A stretch of 10,023 bases of DNA from the NCBI GenBank assembly GCA_003476595.1, contig DMTU01000138.1, forward strand, positions 5,831 to 15,853. The letters run 5' to 3'. Below are positions 1 through 5,827 of this stretch, in pieces (position 1 is the first letter of the stretch; every line of letters begins with the position of its first letter). The DNA comes from Acidimicrobiaceae bacterium. GTDB lineage: Bacteria > Actinomycetota > Acidimicrobiia > Acidimicrobiales > Salinilacustritrichaceae. Both the position numbers and the translations under genes were made by a program. Under the pieces are notes generated by a model. It had not been told where the DNA came from and ran no database searches. It saw only the letters and a list, made by a program, of their open reading frames with translations.

Positions 1-105
1 GCGCCACGACGGGGAGGTCGTCCAACCGGACCGCCCGCAGCCCGTCCGGCGGTCGCGCCCGGGCCGGAGGTCCCCGGTGGCATCGACGCCTCCTCGGGGG
101 AGTCG

Positions 106-648
106 ATGGCGTGGAACCTCCTGCGTCGGGGCGACGTGCCCGGGGCGCGGCGGGTGCTGACCCGCGTGAACGGCACGGTGTCACCGTTCGTGCCCGCCAC
201 CGTGGCGGTCGCCGCCGGCGAGGGGGTCGACGCCCTGGTGGACGCCTACCTCGCCCGACCGTCCGGGCCGGCCAACCTGGTCCCGGCGTCGACCGTCGCC
301 GATGCCGGCGCCGCCCCGGAGCTCGCCCGGCGGCTCCTCGATGCCGGCGCCGAAGGCGTGGAGGCCGCGGCCGGCCTGCAGACGCACCTGCACTACGCCG
401 AGCGCTACCGCGACGCCGCCGCGGTCGGCGAGCTGGTGCACGGCGCCGCTGGTGCGTCGCGCGCCCAGGTCGCGTTCGACACGGCCTGCGCGTGGGCTCG
501 CGCCGGCGATGCCGACCGGGGCCTGGACTGGGTGTCGACCGCGCTGGACGAGGGGTTCCACGCACCCGGCCTGCTCGACGGCGAGCCCGACCTCGAACCC
601 GTGCGAGCCCGACCGGGCTGGGCGGCCGTACGGGCCCGGCTGGGCTGA
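106..648 (+). CDS. TPR-like C-terminal region of a larger protein; 5' end uncertain
   Basis: From the ATG at 106 this reads 180 residues of alanine-rich helical repeats. The clearest unit is at residues 121-173, where AFDTACAWARAGDADRGL leads to a turn, then an EGF-type step and a closing DLEPVR motif. This is the usual final tetratricopeptide unit of actinobacterial multi-domain proteins, so a protein-protein interaction role is likely. I have seen such tails behind M50 or similar membrane peptidases, but no catalytic domain lies in this window, so that link is inference. The frame is open back to base 1, yet its first 16 or so codons often end in A or T, unlike the rest of the gene. Either translation starts at 106 (GGGGG at 96-100 could serve as ribosome binding site) or a frameshift lies near base 60. 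Confidence 0.7.
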   Translation: MAWNLLRRGDVPGARRVLTRVNGTVSPFVPATVAVAAGEGVDALVDAYLARPSGPANLVPASTVADAGAAPELARRLLDAGAEGVEAAAGLQTHLHYAERYRDAAAVGELVHGAAGASRAQVAFDTACAWARAGDADRGLDWVSTALDEGFHAPGLLDGEPDLEPVRARPGWAAVRARLG

Positions 649-685
649 CCCCTCGTCGTTCCGGGCCGCGGAGGCACGGACGCGG

Positions 686-715
686 ACGGGCCCGGCACCT
701 CGGTGCCGGGCCCGT
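686..715. terminator. Hairpin between convergent genes
   Basis: A perfect 13-bp stem (686-698 with 703-715, arm ACGGGCCCGGCAC) closes a CTCG tetraloop. It begins 37 nt after the TPR gene stop and ends 11 nt before the stop of the minus-strand 43-codon gene, so it can terminate both. There is no T-tract on either side, as is common for actinobacterial hairpin terminators. Confidence 0.7.
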
Positions 716-726
716 GTCGTGTCTGC

Positions 727-858
727 TCATCGCAGCGACAGCCACGGGTTGCGGTCGAGCTCGTAGCTGTAGGCCCGCTGCAGCTCACGCAGCTTCCTGG
801 CATCGTCCGCGTGGTGGGCGTGGGCCCGCTCCTCGCGGAAGCGTCGGGGGAATCGCAC
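727..858 (-). CDS. Small basic protein of 43 residues, function unknown
   Basis: A GTG-initiated frame of 43 codons ends at TGA. The sequence opens MRFPRRFREERAHAHH, continues as a charged likely helix (DDARKLRELQRAY) and ends NPWLSLR. About 38 of the 43 codons end in G or C, matching the coding bias of the neighbours. An AAGGAGG ribosome binding site lies 8 nt upstream of the start, the best one in the window. No membrane segment, cysteine or signal peptide is seen. I do not recognise the family. It lies downstream of a 29-codon gene on the same strand (135 nt gap), and the two may share a transcript. Reality as a gene is well supported by the binding site and codon bias; function is not. 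Confidence 0.65.
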   Translation of the reverse strand: MRFPRRFREERAHAHHADDARKLRELQRAYSYELDRNPWLSLR

Positions 859-866
859 CGTCCTCA

Positions 867-873
867 CCTCCTT
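867..873 (-). promoter_or_regulatory. Strong ribosome binding site of the 43-codon gene
   Basis: The minus strand reads AAGGAGG here, a full match to the anti-Shine-Dalgarno sequence, 8 nt before the GTG at 858. It fixes the start of a gene too short for routine gene calling. Confidence 0.7.
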
Positions 874-892
874 CTCGGTGGGGTGCGTGGTC

Positions 893-909
893 GGCGCGCC
901 GGGCGCGCC
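893..909. repeat. Tandem self-complementary GGCGCGCC pair
   Basis: Two copies of the palindromic octamer GGCGCGCC are separated by one G. They sit in the 135-nt gap between the two small minus-strand genes and could fold as a short hairpin. In a sequence this GC-rich the pair may be chance. Confidence 0.4.
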
Positions 910-993
910 TGGTCTGGTCAGGATCCGCCCGGCGAGGCAGGCGGACCGGTGGTGGCGCAGCGCTCCGGTGACCGTCGGGTCGACGGGCGGGGG

Positions 994-1083
994 TCAGCTG
1001 GCGTCGGCGCCGGTACGGGGGTCTGCGCCCCCGGTGCTGCCCACGTCGGTGGGAGCGTCGAGCTGGATCATGTGCTGCAGCAT
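994..1083 (-). CDS. Small protein of 29 residues, function unknown
   Basis: An ATG frame of 29 codons ends at TGA. It begins MLQHMIQLDAPTDVG and finishes with a small-residue, aspartate-containing tail (GGADPRTGADAS). About 26 of the 29 codons end in G or C, as expected for a gene of this genome. GAGAGGAG lies just upstream, with 5 nt between AGGAG and the ATG. There is no membrane segment, and no cysteine or obvious core peptide of a modified-peptide pathway. It is divergent from the anti-sigma ATPase gene and upstream of the 43-codon gene on the same strand. It could be a free small protein or a short leader for the downstream gene. I do not recognise it. Confidence 0.55.
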   Translation of the reverse strand: MLQHMIQLDAPTDVGSTGGADPRTGADAS

Positions 1084-1088
1084 GTGCG

Positions 1089-1096
1089 CTCCTCTC
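1089..1096 (-). promoter_or_regulatory. Ribosome binding site of the 29-codon gene
   Basis: The minus strand reads GAGAGGAG, with AGGAG 5 nt before the ATG at 1083. It supports the start of this very short gene. Confidence 0.55.
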
Positions 1097-1245
1097 ACTC
1101 GGCGGGGCAGGACGGCGTCATCCGAGCGCATGCCGACCGACGTGGCAAGCGAGTTTCGAGGCCGGGCGAGCCGGCGTGGACGCTGGCGTCCCCTTCGTCC
1201 CGATTCACGACCGACGAGGCCCGGAATGCGTCGTTCGTCCCGGCC

Positions 1246-1251
1246 TAGCCG
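1246..1251 (+). promoter_or_regulatory. Possible -10 box for the anti-sigma ATPase gene
   Basis: TAGCCG resembles the TAGCCT boxes seen before other genes here, but lies 53 nt before the GTG at 1305. A transcript from it would carry a leader of about 47 nt including the binding site at 1293-1299. No convincing -35 is seen. The rest of the 221-nt gap (1084-1304) holds no gene or strong hairpin I can support. It must also contain the promoter for the two small minus-strand genes, which I could not place. Confidence 0.25.
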
Positions 1252-1304
1252 CCGACCGTGGGGGTACGGAGTGGACGAGCCGCTGACCGGACGAGGGGGT
1301 GACG

Positions 1305-1787
1305 GTGCCGGTGACCCAGGATCTCGAGAGCTGCCGGCAGCGCATCGACGACCTCGCCGACTGCGAGCGCAGCGTCCGCGCCGAGGCGTCGTTCACGCCG
1401 GGTGACGACTACCGGCCCGTCGTCGATCTGGTGCTCGCCGCCGCCGAGGTGCTCGACCCGCCGCTGTCACCGGCCCGGCTCCACGACCTGCGCCTCGCCG
1501 TCACCGAGGCGTGCAGCAACGCGGTGAAGGTCCACCGGCCCGAAGCCCTCGCCGACCCGGTGGTGGTCTCGTGCCACATCGACGACTCGTCGGTGCGCGT
1601 CGAGGTGCGCGACCGGGGACCCGGGTTCGATCCCTCCGAGCTGACCCCGCTGCCCGATCCGGAGGACCCGGAGCGGCTCCGGTACGAGCACGGGCTCGGC
1701 GTGGAGCTCATCTGCACGCTCGCCGACGAGGTCGCGTTCCGCCGGCAGGCGGACGGCACCGTCGTGGTGATCGGCCTCAGACGTTGA
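1305..1787 (+). CDS. RsbW-like anti-sigma factor / serine kinase ATPase
   Basis: This 160-residue protein has the GHKL (HATPase_c) fold used by anti-sigma factor kinases of the RsbW/SpoIIAB type. Such proteins sequester a sigma factor and phosphorylate an anti-anti-sigma partner. The N-box is at 62-75 (LRLAVTEACSNAVK, with Glu68 and Asn72), the G1 box at 103-107 (DRGPG) and the G2 box at 129-132 (HGLG). About 45 residues precede the domain without a recognisable partner domain. The GTG at 1305 is preferred over the GTG at 1299 because GAGGGGG (1293-1299) then sits 5 nt upstream; from 1299 it would overlap the start codon. No sigma factor or STAS protein gene is adjacent, so the partner is unknown. 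The 3' end overlaps the convergent synthetase gene by 11 bp. Confidence 0.85.
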   Translation: MPVTQDLESCRQRIDDLADCERSVRAEASFTPGDDYRPVVDLVLAAAEVLDPPLSPARLHDLRLAVTEACSNAVKVHRPEALADPVVVSCHIDDSSVRVEVRDRGPGFDPSELTPLPDPEDPERLRYEHGLGVELICTLADEVAFRRQADGTVVVIGLRR

Positions 1788-3408
1788 GCGCCTGCTCCTT
1801 GGCCCAGCGGTAGTCGGCCTTGCCGGCGGGCGAGCGCATGACGGAGTCCACGAACACGAAGGCCTTGGGCAGCTTGTAGCGAGCGACGTGGGTGGCGGCT
1901 TCGTCCCGAAGGGACTGCTCGTCCGCGGTCGCCCCGTCACGCAGCTGGACGATGGCGATGACCTCGTTGCCCCACTTCTCGCTGGGTCGGCCGGCGACGA
2001 CGACGTCGAACACGTCGGGGTGGTGGGCGAGGGCCTGCTCGACCTCCTCGGCGAAGATCTTCTCGCCGCCCGAGTTGATCGTGACCGAGTCGCGACCGAA
2101 CAGCTCGATCTCGCCCTCGGCGGTGAGGCGGGCCCGGTCGCCCGGGACGGCGTAGCGGGTGCCGTCGATCACCGGGAAGGTGCGCTCGGTCTTGTCGGCA
2201 TCGCCCAGGTAGCCGAGGGGAACGCGACCCTTCTGGGCCAGCCAGCCGTCGCCCTCGTGCCCCGGCTCCAGCACGGTGGACAGGTCGGCGGACACGACGG
2301 TCGCACTCGGGCCGGGGGTGAAGCGGCCGGTGGAGGACTTGGCGCCCGCGGCCGACACGTGGCTCATCTGCGAACCCGTCTCCGATGCGCCCACGGCATC
2401 GAGGATCATCACCGACGGCAGCGCGGCGAGGAAGCGGTCCTTGAGGGTCGAGTTCAGCGGGGCGCCGCCGGACACGATGGCGAGCAGGGAGGATCCGTCG
2501 TGGTCGCCCCGCTCCAGCTCCTCGACCAGGGGGCGCCCGAAGGCGTCGCCGACGATGAGCAGCACGTTGACGCCTTCGCAGTCGACTGCACGCCACACGT
2601 CGGCCGGGTCGAGGCGGACGACGTCGTCCTGGATGACGATGCTCGACCCGCCGTTGAAGCCGGAGAACGCGACCCACTGGGCGGCGCCGTGCATGAAGGG
2701 TGGGGCCGGGAGGACCTTCGCGCCGCCGCTGTTCTTGGCCGCGTCGACGATCTCCTCGAGGGACGCCTTCTCGGTGCCGGTGGACAGGTCACGCCCGCCC
2801 ATCGAGCCCATGAAGATGTCGGCCTGGCGCCACAGCACGCCCTTGGGCATGCCCGTGGTGCCCCCGGTGCAGAGGATGTAGAGGTCGTCGGGGGAGCGCT
2901 CCACGGACGGGGCCAGCGTCGACGCGGTGGACAGCACGTCCTCGTAGGCCACCGCGCCCTCCAGCAGCGGGCCGTCGCCGACCTGGATCAGCGTGCGGAG
3001 CTGGGGCAGCTTCGGGAGGACTGCGGCCAGGGTGTCCGAGAAGCGGCTGTCGAACACGATGGCGTTCGCCTGGCAGTTGTCGAGCAGGTAGAGCAGCTCC
3101 TCCTCGACGTAGCGGTAGTTGACGTTGAAGGGCGCCACCCGGGCCTTGAACGCCCCGAGCATGGACTCGAGGTACTCGTTGCCGTTGTACAGGTAGACGG
3201 CGAGGTGGTCCTGGTGGGTCTCGTGGCCGCCGAGGCCCTCTCGGGTGCTGCGGGCGCCGTGGCCGGCACCGTGCAGGACGTTGGCGAGCGCGTTGGCCCG
3301 CTCGTCCAGCTGCCGGTACGTCCAGTGGCGATCGCCCCAGATGATGGCGTCGTTGTCGGGGATCGCTTCGGCGACCGCCTCGTAGACGTCGGCCAGGTTG
3401 AAGTCCAT
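1777..3408 (-). CDS. Acyl-CoA synthetase, FadD19-like (AMP-forming)
   Basis: The 543-residue enzyme belongs to the ANL superfamily and activates a carboxylic acid to its acyl-CoA through an acyl-adenylate. Visible motifs are the P-loop TGGTTGMPKG (181-190), GASETG (340-345), PGDRARL (422-428), NSGGEK (445-450) and the C-terminal catalytic lysine in SPAGK (Lys530). The ending SPAGKADYRWAKEQ and the NVNYRYVEEEL stretch (95-105) resemble mycobacterial FadD19, which acts on sterol side-chain acids. The substrate here is not shown by sequence; a long-chain, branched or steroid acid is possible. The ATG at 3408 is chosen because the family homology begins there (DFNLADVYEAV), with GGGGG about 10 nt upstream. 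An in-frame ATG at 3474 would put the operator inside the gene. No other beta-oxidation gene is adjacent. Confidence 0.9.
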   Translation of the reverse strand: MDFNLADVYEAVAEAIPDNDAIIWGDRHWTYRQLDERANALANVLHGAGHGARSTREGLGGHETHQDHLAVYLYNGNEYLESMLGAFKARVAPFNVNYRYVEEELLYLLDNCQANAIVFDSRFSDTLAAVLPKLPQLRTLIQVGDGPLLEGAVAYEDVLSTASTLAPSVERSPDDLYILCTGGTTGMPKGVLWRQADIFMGSMGGRDLSTGTEKASLEEIVDAAKNSGGAKVLPAPPFMHGAAQWVAFSGFNGGSSIVIQDDVVRLDPADVWRAVDCEGVNVLLIVGDAFGRPLVEELERGDHDGSSLLAIVSGGAPLNSTLKDRFLAALPSVMILDAVGASETGSQMSHVSAAGAKSSTGRFTPGPSATVVSADLSTVLEPGHEGDGWLAQKGRVPLGYLGDADKTERTFPVIDGTRYAVPGDRARLTAEGEIELFGRDSVTINSGGEKIFAEEVEQALAHHPDVFDVVVAGRPSEKWGNEVIAIVQLRDGATADEQSLRDEAATHVARYKLPKAFVFVDSVMRSPAGKADYRWAKEQALNV

Positions 3409-3452
3409 CTGCCAGCTACCCCCTGCAGCACACCTCGGAATCGGTCGCAGGG

Positions 3453-3482
3453 ACGCTATTGACCGATCAGTCAACTTCCCAA
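3453..3482 (-). promoter_or_regulatory. Likely promoter of the acyl-CoA synthetase gene
   Basis: On the minus strand TTGGGA (3482-3477) and TAGCGT (3458-3453) are separated by 18 nt and could be -35 and -10 boxes. Transcription would begin near 3446, giving a leader of roughly 38 nt before the ATG at 3408. The spacer is almost filled by the palindrome at 3459-3474. Confidence 0.5.
3459..3474. promoter_or_regulatory. TetR-type operator before the acyl-CoA synthetase gene
   Basis: TTGACCGATCAGTCAA is a 16-bp palindrome with 14 of 16 positions symmetric (TTGAC-YGATCR-GTCAA). Sites built on TGACCG/CGGTCA half-sites are typical for TetR-family repressors, many of which sense acyl-CoA and control fatty acid or sterol catabolism. 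Its place between the predicted -35 and -10 fits repression released by ligand. The regulator gene is not in the window. Confidence 0.6.
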
Positions 3483-3507
3483 TCGGGGTGAGGCGGACCG
3501 CCCGGGG

Positions 3508-3870
3508 TCAGCTGAACCAGATGCGCTGGTGCTCCTTGGAGTCCTTGTGGAGCAGCAGGGCCACGAGGAGGATCTCGAACATGAGGCTGATGATGCCCGT
3601 GCCGAGGATGGCGTCGAGGCTGAACCCGCCGACGAGGAAGCGCAGCACGAAGGGCAGGAACGCCATGGCCAGACCGAGGTTGTAGCCCCACTTCTTCTCG
3701 TTGGCGATGCCGAAGCCCGCCGCGGCCTTGCCGGCGACGATGGCGATGCCGATGGGCGAGAACAGGTAGCCACCGAGCACCGCATCGAAGGCGGCGCTGA
3801 TGTACAACAGGAGCACCGCATTACCGAGCGTCTGGGGCAGCGAGTGATTGATCCACCGGCGGGTCTCCAT
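3508..3870 (-). CDS. Small four-helix membrane protein, function unknown
   Basis: The 120-residue product has about four hydrophobic segments, near residues 14-33, 35-55, 62-82 and 87-107. Between the second and third is a polar loop (NEKKWGYN), and the tail is charged and probably cytoplasmic (HKDSKEHQRIWF). No catalytic motif, metal site or signal peptide is visible, and I do not recognise a named family. The ATG at 3870 is the only sensible start; the residues before the first helix begin METRRW. There is no Shine-Dalgarno sequence, so the transcript may be leaderless. The start codon overlaps that of the divergent nucleotidyltransferase gene. The synthetase gene follows on the same strand after 99 nt but appears to have its own promoter. 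Confidence 0.75.
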   Translation of the reverse strand: METRRWINHSLPQTLGNAVLLLYISAAFDAVLGGYLFSPIGIAIVAGKAAAGFGIANEKKWGYNLGLAMAFLPFVLRFLVGGFSLDAILGTGIISLMFEILLVALLLHKDSKEHQRIWFS

Positions 3871-4657
3871 GGGTGACAGTCTCGCAGGTGTCGCGCTCGG
3901 GGCAGGATCGGGCGAGCGCCTGCGACCGCTGTCGCTGCTGCGGCCCAAGGTGCTGTGCCCGGTCGGCGACGACCCCCTGATCGACCACGCCATCGGCCGA
4001 CTCTCCTCCGTCGTCGACGACGTGGCCGTCAACGTGCACGAGAGCCAGCCGGCCCTGATCCGCCATCTCGACCACCGGGTGCACCTGTCGCTCGAGCAGG
4101 GCGAGGCCCTCGGCACGGCAGGCGGGGTGGCCAACCTGCGGAGCTGGCTCGACGGGCGCGCCGTCGTCGTCGTCAACGGCGACACCTGGTGCCCCGGCGG
4201 GATGGAGCACCTCGTCGACGGATGGGATGGCTCGACCATCCGCATCCTCGTCGCGGGCGACGAGCCCTTCGGCCCCCGTGCCGCGGTGGCGGCGTCGCTG
4301 ATGCCGTGGGACGTCGTGGAGGGACTGCCCGTCACCCCGTCAGGGCTGTGGGAGGTGTGCTGGTGCCAGGCGCTCGAGGAGGGCCGGATCGAGACGGTGC
4401 ACCACCACGGCCCCTTCGTCGACTGCGCCGACGCCGTCGACTACCTGCGCGCCAACCTGGCATCGGCGGGCGGCAGCGTGGTCGGGAAGGGCGCGGTGGT
4501 GGAGGGCACCATCGAGGAGTCGGTCGTGTGGCCGGGAGCCCGGGTGCGGGAGCGGGAGCACCTCGTGCGGGCCATCCGCACCGACGCCGGCACCACCGTG
4601 ATCGTCCGCCGGAACGTCTCCCTGCGCCTCGACGACCCTCACCGCCACCACCACTGA
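3869..4657 (+). CDS. Sugar-1-phosphate nucleotidyltransferase (NTP_transferase family)
   Basis: The 262-residue protein carries the nucleotidyltransferase signature at residues 11-27 (GAGSGERLRPLSLLRPK, with Lys27), the LGTAGG motif at 81-86 and the metal-binding NGD at 103-105. These enzymes join a sugar 1-phosphate to an NTP, releasing pyrophosphate and forming an NDP-sugar for envelope glycans. The C-terminal part (about 203-247) has imperfect hexapeptide-type repeats (GGSVVGKGAVVEGTIEESVV), a fragment of left-handed beta-helix. It is shorter than typical GlmU or ManC enzymes. Sugar and nucleotide specificity cannot be read from the sequence. The protein ends in a histidine-rich tail (HRHHH). 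The ATG at 3869 is preferred over an upstream TTG (3848), since the fold normally starts a few residues before the signature. Confidence 0.85.
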   Translation: MGDSLAGVALGAGSGERLRPLSLLRPKVLCPVGDDPLIDHAIGRLSSVVDDVAVNVHESQPALIRHLDHRVHLSLEQGEALGTAGGVANLRSWLDGRAVVVVNGDTWCPGGMEHLVDGWDGSTIRILVAGDEPFGPRAAVAASLMPWDVVEGLPVTPSGLWEVCWCQALEEGRIETVHHHGPFVDCADAVDYLRANLASAGGSVVGKGAVVEGTIEESVVWPGARVREREHLVRAIRTDAGTTVIVRRNVSLRLDDPHRHHH

Positions 4658-4660
4658 GCC

Positions 4661-4710
4661 GTTCTGGCCTACATCCATGACCACCAGGTGGCATGGATGT
4701 ACTCCAGAAC
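4661..4710. terminator. Long near-perfect hairpin between convergent genes
   Basis: Arms of 25 nt (4661-4685) and 24 nt (4687-4710) pair with one bulged A and a two-base mismatch. The apex is CCACC-A-GGTGG, so the real loop is about 3 nt. The element starts 3 nt after the nucleotidyltransferase stop and ends 2 nt before the rlmN stop codon. A bidirectional terminator is the simplest reading. It has no T-tract and is longer than most intrinsic terminators. Confidence 0.7.
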
Positions 4711-4712
4711 GA

Positions 4713-5762
4713 CTACGGGGTGCGGGGGCGCCGGCGGGGGGCCCGGACCGGTGTGGCCTCGTGGTTGGCCCGGAGCTGGCCGCACGCCGCGTCGATCTCG
4801 GTGCCGCGGTTGCGACGGACGGTGGCGTTCACGCCGAGCTGCTCGAGGCGGTGCCGGAACTCGCGCACGCGCGCCGGCGGCGTGCCCCGCACCGCGTAGC
4901 CGGGCGTCGGGTTCAGGGGGATGAGGTTGACGTGGGCGCGCACGGCCCGGGCCGCGACCGCCAGCTCCTGGGCGTCCTGTTCCCGGTCGTTCACGCCGTC
5001 GATGAGCGCCCACTCGAAGGAGAGGCGACGGTGGGTCGCGTCGACGTAGCGGCGGCAGGCCTCGAGCAGCCGGTCGATGGGGTATCGGCGGTTGAGGGGG
5101 ACCAGCTCGTCGCGCAGCTCGTCGTTGGCGGCGTGCAGCGACACGGCAAGGTTCACCGGCAGCGACTCCTGGGTGATCCGCTCGATGCCGGGCACCACGC
5201 CCACCGTGGAGACCGTGATGTGGCGGGCCGACAGGCCGAGCGCCCCGTGGATCCGCTCCACCGCGCCCCACGTGGCGTCGTAGTTGGCGAGGGGCTCGCC
5301 CATGCCCATGAACACGACGTTCGACAGGCGCCGGGGCTTGGCGACGCGGGCGGCGATGACGACCTGCTCGACGATCTCGCCGACGGTCATGTGCCGTTCG
5401 AACCCCGCCTGGCCGGTGGCGCAGAAGCTGCAGGCCATGGCGCAGCCCGCCTGGCTCGACACGCACACCGTGGAGCGGTCGGGGTAGTGCATGAGCACGG
5501 TCTCGACGGCGGCGCCGTCGGCGAGGCGCCACAGCCACTTGACCGTGTCGCCGTCGTCGCTGACGGACTCGTCCGCCGGCTCCAGCGCCAGGGGGAGCTC
5601 GTCGGCGAGCCGGGCACGCAGCGCCTTGGGCAGGTTGGTGATGTCGGCCGGGTCGGTGTGGTGCTCGTAGAGGCCCTGCCACACCTGGTCGACCCGGTAG
5701 CGCGGCTCACCCGAGAGGAGGTCGGCGAAGGCCTCGCGGTCGAGGTCGTAGCGGGTGGGCAC
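4713..5762 (-). CDS. rlmN: 23S rRNA (A2503-C2) / tRNA (A37-C2) methyltransferase RlmN
   Basis: RlmN is a radical SAM enzyme that methylates C2 of A2503 in 23S rRNA and A37 in some tRNAs, supporting translational accuracy. Counting from the GTG at 5762 the protein has 349 residues. The 4Fe-4S cysteines are in SQAGCAMACSFCATG (Cys107, Cys111, Cys114), the SAM-binding GMGEPLANYD follows at 153-162, and the methyl-carrying cysteine is in GTEIDAACGQL (Cys327). All needed residues are present. An in-frame ATG at 5789 would add nine residues (MPRPVRWST) that I see no reason to expect. The GTG is preferred because TACGCT lies 8 nt before it, like the -10 boxes of neighbouring genes, and the family usually starts close to the RYDLDRE segment. 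Confidence 0.93.
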   Translation of the reverse strand: MPTRYDLDREAFADLLSGEPRYRVDQVWQGLYEHHTDPADITNLPKALRARLADELPLALEPADESVSDDGDTVKWLWRLADGAAVETVLMHYPDRSTVCVSSQAGCAMACSFCATGQAGFERHMTVGEIVEQVVIAARVAKPRRLSNVVFMGMGEPLANYDATWGAVERIHGALGLSARHITVSTVGVVPGIERITQESLPVNLAVSLHAANDELRDELVPLNRRYPIDRLLEACRRYVDATHRRLSFEWALIDGVNDREQDAQELAVAARAVRAHVNLIPLNPTPGYAVRGTPPARVREFRHRLEQLGVNATVRRNRGTEIDAACGQLRANHEATPVRAPRRRPRTP

Positions 5763-5770
5763 GGTCGACC

Positions 5771-5776
5771 AGCGTA
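5771..5776 (-). promoter_or_regulatory. Possible -10 box of rlmN
   Basis: The minus strand reads TACGCT, 8 nt before the GTG at 5762. Spacing fits a leaderless or nearly leaderless transcript. It would place the upstream ATG at 5789 outside the message. Confidence 0.45.
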
Positions 5777-5815
5777 CGGGCCGTGGCATGGGCGGCCACC
5801 CGGGGGACGACGCCG

Positions 5816-5821
5816 TAGCCT
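5816..5821 (+). promoter_or_regulatory. Possible -10 box of the VIT1/CCC1-type transporter gene
   Basis: TAGCCT lies 6 nt before the GTG at 5828, the same hexamer and nearly the same spacing as at nth and hisD. No -35 box is visible and there is no Shine-Dalgarno sequence. Confidence 0.5.
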
Positions 5822-5827
5822 GGTCCC

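Noticed and set aside
301..352. Direct repeat GATGCCGGCGCCG at 301 and 340
   Set aside because: Both copies are in frame and encode the same alanine-rich helix turn (DAGA); this is composition, not a mobile or regulatory repeat.
1233..1267. GTTC and GGGTAC as a SigB-type promoter before the anti-sigma ATPase
   Set aside because: The two elements are 25 nt apart, while the SigB-type spacing is about 14-16 nt.
1888..3462. Long plus-strand open frame antisense to the acyl-CoA synthetase gene
   Set aside because: It is the mirror of a clearly homologous gene; its protein is a valine/glycine/aspartate-rich shadow without any motif.
3475..3507. GGCGGACCGCC palindrome as a terminator of the small membrane protein gene
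   Set aside because: The stem is only 5 bp with a one-base centre, too weak to support a terminator call.
4640..4657. Histidine-rich end of the nucleotidyltransferase as an artificial tag
   Set aside because: The order is HRHHH with mixed codons and natural context; histidine-rich tails occur naturally.
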